A DNA stretch of 64,000 nt from Albugo candida. Lineage: Eukaryota > Oomycota > Peronosporomycetes > Albuginales. Below the pieces are notes generated by a model. That model saw only the letters and a list, made by a program, of their open reading frames with translations, did not search any database and was not told where the DNA came from. Of the stretch, positions 54,105 through 62,470 are shown in pieces; the first letter of the stretch is position 1; the number at the start of each line of letters is the position of its first letter. The DNA lies in assembly GCA_040437565.1 (NCBI GenBank), contig JBDOQK010000039.1, positions 248,001-312,000 on the forward strand. Direction: 5' to 3'. The translations under genes and the position numbers were made by a program.

Positions 54105-54551
54105 TCTCTTGCAGGAATTCTTCGAGCTCCAAGATATCAGCCTCCTCATCCTCATACTCCACCAACGAACGGTTTCAGCGTCTTCCGCGTCCATCGCAAG
54201 GCCTTCTTCAATTTCTCGAAACGCTTCGACCTGCTTCATATGTTCGTCAATCGCCACATCCAGTTGTGCGATAAGATTCGCACTCCATAGCTCGAAACCT
54301 AATTCGGGCAGGATCGTGATCTTCGTCGTGTCAACAGGTTCCTTGGGTGACACCGGTCCGACGCAAACTATCGCTTTAGCGGACCCGTTCATGTGTGTTG
54401 ATCCGGACCATAATTTGATGGTCTTCGTCACCGAGTGGAGTAGACGCGCGACCATAGAAATGGTTTCTTGCGCTAGTTTTGTCAACTATCCAATATGTTG
54501 CTTGGTTAAAAATGAGCCTGATTCTGTCGGAAGGACGAGGACACACCAGGT

Positions 54552-54651
54552 NNNNNNNNNNNNNNNNNNNNNNNNNNNNNNNNNNNNNNNNNNNNNNNNN
54601 NNNNNNNNNNNNNNNNNNNNNNNNNNNNNNNNNNNNNNNNNNNNNNNNNNN
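54552..54651. repeat. 100-N gap flanked by a 553-bp duplicated contig end
   Basis: 53999-54551 and 54652-55204 are the same sequence, with the repeat boundaries exactly at the gap. Confidence 0.9.
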
Positions 54652-54718
54652 CAAGTTGCATGTTGTAGTGCTGACAAAAAAGGTTACTGCTAAATATTTT
54701 TTACTTTTCTTTCTGCCT

Positions 54719-55244
54719 CTATTGCAACAAGCGCATGTCGCATACATTCAACATATGTCTCTTGCAGGAATTCTTCGAGCTCCAAGATATCAGCCTCCTC
54801 ATCCTCATACTCCACCAACGAACGGTTTCAGCGTCTTCCGCGTCCATCGCAAGGCCTTCTTCAATTTCTCGAAACGCTTCGACCTGCTTCATATGTTCGT
54901 CAATCGCCACATCCAGTTGTGCGATAAGATTCGCACTCCATAGCTCGAAACCTAATTCGGGCAGGATCGTGATCTTCGTCGTGTCAACAGGTTCCTTGGG
55001 TGACACCGGTCCGACGCAAACTATCGCTTTAGCGGACCCGTTCATGTGTGTTGATCCGGACCATAATTTGATGGTCTTCGTCACCGAGTGGAGTAGACGC
55101 GCGACCATAGAAATGGTTTCTTGCGCTAGTTTTGTCAACTATCCAATATGTTGCTTGGTTAAAAATGAGCCTGATTCTGTCGGAAGGACGAGGACACACC
55201 AGGTCATTTTCCTTCATCTCCATGCTTAGAGACCAGGATTCCAT
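54719..55244 (-). CDS. Hypothetical protein, possibly repeat-derived
   Basis: Two overlapping minus-strand frames read as plausible protein: 55244-55029 (MKENDLVCPRPSDRIRLIFN) and 55138-54719 (KITILPELGFELWSANLIAQ, then LDVAIDEHMKQVEAFREIEE), the latter ending in an acidic then basic stretch. They may be joined by an intron around 55030-55140. The opposite strand is Ser-rich, as expected for the antisense of real coding sequence. The gene lies against the dispersed repeat and may belong to an element. No family recognised. A partial copy is at 54066-54551. Confidence 0.35.
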
Positions 55245-55777
55245 ACCAACTTCTGATGGCTTCCTGAAATGTACGTCCCTTTCTCATCACCATATATGGT
55301 AAACTTTGATGGGCTTGCAAATCATATTATGGAATGTACTCCGCCTTTATCTTTCCAGCAAGAGATAGTGTGTTCCATGATATGATACAGAAGATCCTCA
55401 CGTTATATGCCATATCATCGGACACACTATGTCTAGTTGTTAAAATATAGGCAGAGTACGTATTATATTATGGTATAAGCAAATAGAGCGAATGCAGTAT
55501 GCGCTAGTGTAGAACATTACAGAATTGGAAAGTTAGCGTTACGAACGCAATTAATAAAGCACCCGACATTCTTTATTTTTCATACCGAAAGCTTCGTTTC
55601 ATGTTATGTAACAGCTAAATAGAAATGAAAATCTTAGGATTTTTGTGACGTAAAAAAGCAAGTGCAACATCTTCGTTCAGTTTTTCCTCCGCTGCTTCAT
55701 TGCCTTCCTAAAATACGTGGTCATACAAAGTTTTCACGATCGACACATACTGTACATAGGTGGTACCTCTTCCAATA
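55245..55777. other. AT-rich intergenic region
   Basis: About 530 bp without protein-like frames, downstream of the AAR2 stop codon. It may contain 3' untranslated sequence and polyadenylation signals of AAR2. Confidence 0.5.
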
Positions 55778-58411
55778 TTACAAGTGTTGGATCGAATTCA
55801 GTTTTGACGCTCTGATTAGAGCCAAAAGATGAGAAGAATTGGCAGCGCTCTTCCATAAATACGCGCATTTTGATTCCATAATCTCGCAACTACAGAGATC
55901 TCCTGAGAAGAGTACGCTTTCCGGAGGAAATTCAAGTTGTACCTTGAAGTCAAGGCTTTTGTTTTCCAGCAATTCAAAGAACGATGCCAAAATAATTCGA
56001 AGAAAATTCCCGTCTGTCAATTCGCTGGTAAAAAAATCTTCTGGAACCTATTCTTACCCATTAGGTGACGAAATATGCTGGTCTATATGATAGAGCTTCT
56101 AAACCTTTTGAAGTTGCGCGAAGAGAACCCTGCAAAATGCCTTAAATAGCGAGACATGCGTCTCGAGTGCGCTTTCACATGAGCACATTAGCGTCAAGAT
56201 CTGAATCATATAGAATTAACGGTTTGATGTGAAGAGCATCAGCACACCTCTCGCCATTGATTGAATGCCGCAAAAGATGATAGCTGTAAGAAAATCAGAA
56301 ACGATAGCTGTAATTCGCCAAGCAACTCGAATCCGTTCCCCCCAAATTTTTGCTCAATCACCTCTAACAACATGGTACTGAAATACACCACGTAACAAAT
56401 CAGGATCTTGAGACTACATGACTCAATCAAGTAACACTACCTTCGATCCATGTAGTACGAGGTACATTCCTTTCCTGCCAGACCCGCTTTTCGGATCGAT
56501 ATGCGCGTAAATGATGGTGTATTTGGAGATGATTGAGATGCACCATCAGTGTCGACCTCAGTTGATGGTGGGCTGAGAGACTGCGAACGATTTGGCGTAG
56601 AGTCTCCAGGTAAAATTATCATGTCAGGCACAATTTCGCATCGCTGGAGATTCAAAACAACATCAGGCACCATCCTGAAAGTGAAATCATAAGATGGTTT
56701 TACTTTCAGAACAGACAATGTGATATATTTGGACAGCTGTTGCCATGTTCTGTAGTGATTGTGTGGATACGGTCCGAGCTTACCATCCAGTTGGAATGTT
56801 CTAGCAGCCTCTACGCACATTATAGTATCTATGCAACTGAGATATAGTTCGGAAATGAGTGCACACCTTCTAAATACTGCTTGTTCACCATGTCGGATGG
56901 AGTAGAAAGTTCTTCGTTCTCTGGTATCCATGCTTTGACAACGACTTGCCTCGGGGAAGTAATGTTCATAAAAAATGCTTTTCGAAAACCATATTCATCT
57001 TCTTTCGNNNNNNNNNNNNNNNNNNNNNNNNNNNNNNNNNNNNNNNNNNNNNNNNNNNNNNNNNNNNNNNNNNNNNNNNNNNNNNNNNNNNNNNNNNNNN
57101 NNNNNNNCAAGTTGTACCTTGAAGTCAAGGCTTTTGTTTTCCAGCAATTCAAAGAACGATGCCAAAATAATTCGAAGAAAATTCCCGTCTGTCAATTCGC
57201 TGGTAAAAAAATCTTCTGGAACCTATTCTTACCCATTAGGTGACGAAATATGCTGGTCTATATGATAGAGCTTCTAAACCTTTTGAAGTTGCGCGAAGAG
57301 AACCCTGCAAAATGCCTTAAATAGCGAGACATGCGTCTCGAGTGCGCTTTCACATGAGCACATTAGCGTCAAGATCTGAATCATATAGAATTAACGGTTT
57401 GATGTGAAGAGCATCAGCACACCTCTCGCCATTGATTGAATGCCGCAAAAGATGATAGCTGTAAGAAAATCAGAAACGATAGCTGTAATTCGCCAAGCAA
57501 CTCGAATCCGTTCCCCCCAAATTTTTGCTCAATCACCTCTAACAACATGGTACTGAAATACACCACGTAACAAATCAGGATCTTGAGACTACATGACTCA
57601 ATCAAGTAACACTACCTTCGATCCATGTAGTACGAGGTACATTCCTTTCCTGCCAGATCCGCTTTTCGGATCGATATGCGCGTAAATGATGGTGTATTTG
57701 GAGATGATTGAGATGCACCATCAGTGTCGACCTCAGTTGATGGTGGGCTGAGAGACTGCGAACGATTTGGCGTAGAGTCTCCAGGTAAAATTATCATGTC
57801 AGGCACAATTTCGCATCGCTGGAGATTCAAAACAACATCAGGCACCATCCTGAAAGTGAAATCATAAGATGGTTTTACTTTCAGAACAGACAATGTGATA
57901 TATTTGGACAGCTGTTGCCATGTTCTGTAGTGATTGTGTGGATACGGTCCGAGCTTACCATCCAGTTGGAATGTTCTAGCAGCCTCTACGCACATTATAG
58001 TATCTATGCAACTGAGATATAGTTCGGAAATGAGTGCACACCTTCTAAATACTGCTTGTTCACCATGTCGGATGGAGTAGAAAGTTCTTCGTTCTCTGGT
58101 ATCCATGCTTTGACAACGACTTGCCTCGGGGAAGTAATGTTCATAAAAAATGCTTTTCGAAAACCATATTCATCTTCTTTCGGTCGAAAGATGACTAAAT
58201 GAAGACCTACTGGAATGAATTTCATACCCTGGAACTGTGGACCAGTCCGAAAAATCTCATAATCGACACCAAATTCGGTGCAAAGAGGGACATCCAGGCA
58301 GATTAGGAAGCCACTAGCGGAATCAGAGCTTGCATTTCTGTTCGTCTGTTTGGTATCGCTAAGTGTGGATGTGTACTGACACTTGAAACAATCAGCAAGT
58401 GCGCTACTCAT
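55778..58411 (-). CDS. AAR2: AAR2 splicing factor (gene split by an assembly duplication)
   Basis: AAR2 chaperones PRP8 during U5 snRNP assembly. Reading the overlap at the gap once, exons are 58411-58042, 57985-57616, 57552-57423, then about 57375-57280, and a last one that ends at 55778 in the left copy (introns 47-80 bp). This gives about 402 residues; human AAR2 has 384. Matches in order: CTEFGVDYEIFRTGPQFQGM, KFIPVGLHLVIF, GFRKAFFMNI, GKLGPYPHNHYRTWQQLSKY, a Ser/Pro-rich loop with SPPSTEVD, then LLGELQLSFLIFLQLSSFAA (family: [20 protein letters not shown]) and FLRIILASFFELLENKS. The junction before RIDGNFLRII has an alternative near a run of seven T. A DNA difference at 56483/57658 changes Gly to Asp between the copies. 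Confidence 0.87.
57008..57107. repeat. 100-N gap flanked by a 1,075-bp duplicated contig end
   Basis: 55933-57007 and 57108-58182 are the same sequence apart from at least one base (C at 56483, T at 57658). It lies within AAR2, so exons 1b-4 of that gene appear twice. Confidence 0.9.
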
Positions 58412-58481
58412 CGGCGCTCTTTTTTATATTATACTTATGTTGACACATTGTCAAAAGTACAAACATCCAATCACATTACAA

Positions 58482-59135
58482 TTATAATGACACTATCATC
58501 CAGTAGAAAAACGTCAGGAATGTTAAAATTGCGTTCATATGAAAACTGACAATGCGTCCAGACGATGACGCTTGCACAGACTTTTCTTGAATGAAAGCCT
58601 CATTTTTTTGTGATTCCGGTGCAGCGATAGATTCTGAGTCATTGTTGTCAATAGTGGATCCTGCGGAATGATGCGATGATGAGGAATCTTCTCTCTGTAC
58701 AGGTACCTCCAAAGTAAAATTCTGCACACTCATATTTGAGCAACGCAAGCCGGAAAGTGTGATTAAGCTCCAATTATTTCGTCTTCCTGGATGAGTTGGT
58801 TGAAAGTCTCGGTCTCGCGTAGATAGGATAGATACCCCAGAGCAGCACGGATCGCCCAATTCTTCTCCATTCGTGGCTCCATCATGATCCGAATCCAGCT
58901 CACACAATCTTTTAGTCCACGCAAGTCCTCCATCACGGAAATCTTTTCCAAAAGAATTCAACGGTCCTCCACCCTCTTCATTCTCATGACCAGCAGCTTG
59001 TGTGCCCTCAATTTGATCTCCATTCGGAATGCGATTGACAAATTTCGGCAACGCCTCCGTCTTGTTATAGCGTACAATTGTTAACAATACCACAGAGAAG
59101 ATCTGCCACCATGTATAATAAGAAAGAGTCTTCAT
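58482..59135 (-). CDS. Temptin-like secreted protein, probable GPI anchor
   Basis: A 217-residue protein, 70 bp upstream of AAR2 on the same strand. Residues 1-29 are a signal peptide (FSVVLLTIVRY). Residues about 30-110 match the temptin Cys/Cys domain found in many oomycete secreted proteins: FVNRIPNGDQI, GGGPLNSFGKDF, LCELDSDHDGATNGEELGDP, CCSG. A Ser/Asn-rich stalk follows, then a small-residue site (SSSGR) and a hydrophobic C-terminus (AILTFLTFFYWMIVSL). That is the layout of a GPI-anchored surface protein, although a type I membrane anchor is possible. The molecular role in oomycetes is unknown; the namesake is a mollusc pheromone protein. Confidence 0.82.
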   Translation of the reverse strand: MKTLSYYTWWQIFSVVLLTIVRYNKTEALPKFVNRIPNGDQIEGTQAAGHENEEGGGPLNSFGKDFRDGGLAWTKRLCELDSDHDGATNGEELGDPCCSGVSILSTRDRDFQPTHPGRRNNWSLITLSGLRCSNMSVQNFTLEVPVQREDSSSSHHSAGSTIDNNDSESIAAPESQKNEAFIQEKSVQASSSGRIVSFHMNAILTFLTFFYWMIVSL

Positions 59136-59292
59136 TAATGAATAAAACGAACTTTTACACCTGCTGACTTGCTGAGAAGTGCCGATTTCTGAGGAAGAAT
59201 CATAACCATGATAGAAACAGACCTCGCATTGTCACGATCTTTCTCCTGTCTGGGTCCTAATCTAGGATTAAATACAAGGACCGTCGTTCAGA

Positions 59293-60554
59293 ATGGCACT
59301 GGCCGATGTGGATCAGTCCAAATGCATTGAGGTACGCCTAACGCGAATCGAAAATGTATTGTCGGAATTGGAAGCAGTATGGCGTGTAAAACAACACCTC
59401 TTAAAGTGCAGGGTGTCAAGCGCTGTCCTAAAAGTAGCGCCGAGAGATTGCTATTACCACTGGACCCTTCAGGAAAGAGCGTACGTATCAACCTGTATAC
59501 GTTATCAGTAAATTCTAATAAAAGCAGTGCGTTTCTTGATTGCAATATTGAGCATCTATGCAAAAGTATCATTGTTGAAAACACGGCATATGCAAAGAAA
59601 AGCATAAATCATGCGTACGGTGGCCGATATTTGTGCATCATGGTGCAGTATCAAGAAAGATTAGATGCAGAGCAATTGTCACGCTTTGTATGTGCTCTTG
59701 TCGCGAAGGAAACAGGAATAGCGGTGGCTCGNNNNNNNNNNNNNNNNNNNNNNNNNNNNNNNNNNNNNNNNNNNNNNNNNNNNNNNNNNNNNNNNNNNNN
59801 NNNNNNNNNNNNNNNNNNNNNNNNNNNNNNNAATGCATTGAGGTACGCCTAACGCGAATCGAAAATGTATTGTCGGAATTGGAAGCAGTATGGCGTGTAA
59901 AACAACACCTCTTAAAGTGCAGGGTGTCAAGCGCTGTCCTAAAAGTAGCGCCGAGAGATTGCTATTACCACTGGACCCTTCAGGAAAGAGCGTACGTATC
60001 AACCTGTATACGTTATCAGTAAATTCTAATAAAAGCAGTGCGTTTCTTGATTGCAATATTGAGCATCTATGCAAAAGTATCATTGTTGAAAACACGGCAT
60101 ATGCAAAGAAAAGCATAAATCATGCGTACGGTGGCCGATATTTGTGCATCATGGTGCAGTATCAAGAAAGATTAGATGCAGAGCAATTGTCACGCTTTGT
60201 ATGTGCTCTTGTCGCGAAGGAAACAGGAATAGCGGTGGCTCGGAAATATTTCAGCTTTCAGCATGCTCCCAAAGATGTATGCGCCGAGCGAACGGGATTT
60301 GAGCATAATGGAGTATCTCCTTTCGGATCAAAACAATTCTTCCCGGTAAATATGTACTATTTGATTATCGGCACGTGTATACTGAAACGATGTAAAAGGT
60401 GATTGCATCGGAGGAGATATTGAAAACAAGGTCTGGGTACGTTTGGCTCGGTGGAGGCGCTCCAAACTTCAAACTTAAAGTTGCTACTTCACAACTCGTC
60501 CGCGCGCTTGATGCTCAAGTTGCTCCAAATATTACCAGACTACGGATAAACTAG
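59293..60554 (+). CDS. YbaK/ProX-type aminoacyl-tRNA editing-domain protein
   Basis: Proteins with this domain hydrolyse mischarged aminoacyl-tRNA in trans. The start is ATG 59293 (MALADVDQSKCIEVRLTRIE). Exon 1 ends at 59480, a 44-bp intron follows, and exon 2 begins at 59525. Because of the gap duplication, exon 2 is complete only in the second copy (60036-60345), followed by a 53-bp intron and the last exon 60399-60554. The product is about 250 residues when the overlap is read once. Key stretches: VAPRDCYYHWTLQERA, IEHLCKSIIVENTAY (family: DHLCKS...ENT), AYGGRYLCIMVQYQERLD, TGFEHNGVSPFGSK (the family's G-x-V-x-P-x-G editing motif) and VWLGGGAPNFKL. Convergent with PHF5A, 97 bp away. Confidence 0.82.
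59732..59831. repeat. 100-N gap flanked by a 411-bp duplicated contig end
   Basis: 59321-59731 and 59832-60242 are the same sequence; the gap lies within the YbaK-domain gene and must be collapsed to obtain its true structure. Confidence 0.9.
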
Positions 60555-60651
60555 ACGATTCCAAACGTTTTGAAGTATATTGAAATGCAGTGCAGTTATC
60601 TTTTTTGGAAAAAATTGGAAATTCCTTGAAGTTGACCTCTCGCGAATAATA

Positions 60652-60984
60652 CTATCGTTTTTTGAAGCCATACTTCTTCCTTTCGTAAAATAAATCAGTC
60701 TTCGAACTACCCAGATTAACAATTTTTGGACAGCCATCTCGATCGCCTTCAGCTCGTGTGCATTCATAACAATAGTAAGCATCTGAAATCCCAGGACCTC
60801 CGCAAATGACACAGCGACCTTGATAGGATCCATAATTACACTCGTCACAGATCCGAACAAGTGTGTACGGACGAACATAAGAGTCACAAATTACGCACTT
60901 TCCGTCATCTTTCTCACACAGCCTACCAATTGCAACGCCTGGTTGTTTTCGGCACATAACTAAATCCGGGTGATGCTTTGCCAT
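60652..60984 (-). CDS. PHF5A: PHF5A/Rds3 subunit of SF3b
   Basis: A single-exon gene of 110 residues, the standard length. PHF5A is a small zinc protein of the U2 snRNP SF3b complex that helps bind the branch-point adenosine. It starts [20 protein letters not shown] and holds the full set of CxxC knuckles ([43 protein letters not shown]). It ends with [20 protein letters not shown]. The protein is among the most conserved in eukaryotes and the match is unmistakable. Confidence 0.97.
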   Translation of the reverse strand: MAKHHPDLVMCRKQPGVAIGRLCEKDDGKCVICDSYVRPYTLVRICDECNYGSYQGRCVICGGPGISDAYYCYECTRAEGDRDGCPKIVNLGSSKTDLFYERKKYGFKKR

Positions 60985-61401
60985 TTGGAACGGAACGACT
61001 GAAGTGTTCCCCTGTTTCTTATTACTTTTGATTGGCTGGAAATCATCGGATCAAAATACTGTTCAATCAAAAACGACTTTAAGAATTTAGTGACTTTTGT
61101 TTGGTGGAATTTTAGGCGTGGCTGCTTATTCAAATTGATGTCGTCCACCCCAGCCTTGAGAATGAGGCTTTAATTGTGTATGCAGGGGAGATATATATTA
61201 TAAGGGAGTGGCATAGGCAGTTTCTGTATGGTATAGTGAATCCTCATAACCCATTTTGCTCTATAATAAAACAAAGTGAAGAGCACCTAGACCGCGTTCT
61301 GCATACAAACTTGGAATACAAGAGAGCTAGCACACAAGGGTCTGACTTTGACTGAGTATAATATCAATTGTGTAAATCTCATTTTTCGGCACTGCTCAGC
61401 A

Positions 61402-62097
61402 ATGGAACCATTAGCAACAACATCGTCTTTTGGCGAAGTAGCATGGGCTGATCCTATCGCGGAGAAGGGAAAGAAACGGAAGCGCTTACAGAAGAAAGCA
61501 CCAGGTGCTCCAAAACGTGGTAAATCACCCTATATCCTCTTCTCGATGGATAAAAGAGAAGAAATCAAGTCGCATATGCCGGATGATGCTAAAGTCACAG
61601 ACGTCATGCGAGCCATTGCGGATGCTTGGTCCAAAATGTCAGAGGATGAAAAGCAACCATGGAAATCTGCTGCTGAAGTCGATAAACAACGTTATGAAGA
61701 AGAAATGGCATCGTATGACGGCCCTCTCCGAGTTCCTAATAAACGTGCCAAAAAAGACCCTTCTGCACCGAAACGAGCATCGTCAGCATTCTTATTTTAT
61801 AGTCAAGTCATGCGGCCCCAGTTGAAGAAAGAGAACCCAGATTTGAAGAACACTGACATCTCCAAACGGTTAGGAGAGGCTTGGTCCAAAGCAACGGACG
61901 TTCAGAAAGCTCCTTACGTAGAAAAAGAACGAGAGGATCGAAGTCGATACAAGCGTGAAATGGAAGAGTGGAATATTACGAAGGATTCCATCGAACGTGA
62001 GATTGCTGTTGCACAACAGCAGTACAATAGTTACATGGCAATGACAGGGTTCGACCAAGTAGAACAACCAGCCACTTTTTCAACAAGGGAATTATAA
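61402..62097 (+). CDS. HMGB-type protein with two HMG boxes
   Basis: A 231-residue single-exon protein from the ATG at 61402; the frame is open further upstream but without a better ATG. After a basic lead (KKRKRLQKKAPGAPKRGKSP) come HMG box 1 (residues about 34-105, PYILFSMDKREEIKS ... WSKMSEDEKQPW) and HMG box 2 (about 115-190, DPSAPKRASSAFLFYSQVMR ... LGEAWSKATDVQKAPY), then a short helical tail (EREIAVAQQQYNSYMAM). Such proteins bend DNA and act in chromatin. The acidic tail of animal HMGB1 is missing. Confidence 0.9.
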   Translation: MEPLATTSSFGEVAWADPIAEKGKKRKRLQKKAPGAPKRGKSPYILFSMDKREEIKSHMPDDAKVTDVMRAIADAWSKMSEDEKQPWKSAAEVDKQRYEEEMASYDGPLRVPNKRAKKDPSAPKRASSAFLFYSQVMRPQLKKENPDLKNTDISKRLGEAWSKATDVQKAPYVEKEREDRSRYKREMEEWNITKDSIEREIAVAQQQYNSYMAMTGFDQVEQPATFSTREL

Positions 62098-62470
62098 ATA
62101 CGGCGATTATTGAGCCAACAAATGAAGACGTCGAGATAATGTTGTGTATAGAGCCACATAAATTTACGGTTTTGCCGGTAGTGTCGTAATTTGTATGCTA
62201 CTCGAATGATTATCTCGTGTGTTACATTACTTTACGTAAATATGTAGCGTGTCATCGCATCATGTAGCAACTGCGTCGCGAGTAATGCATAGCAATGTAA
62301 TTCTAGTTCACGTCGAACGTCTGCATTGCAAACATTCATTTTCCAAAAGGTCAAAGACTGCTCAACAGCATTATACTATCTCACTTTCTCACGTGATTTA
62401 CCGGCTCTGCCCGAACACACTTTGTGTACCTTATCCAACCATTTGAAAAGAGTCTATTTCGCCGCATTGT
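62098..62470. other. Intergenic region of 373 bp
   Basis: Between the HMGB gene and the myosin gene on the same strand; likely carries the 3' end of the first and the promoter of the second. No coding signal seen. Confidence 0.5.

Noticed and set aside
54082-54551. Ser-rich plus-strand frame opposite the hypothetical minus-strand gene
   Set aside because: Runs of Ser, Cys and Ile are typical of the antisense of coding sequence; the minus strand reads as the better protein.
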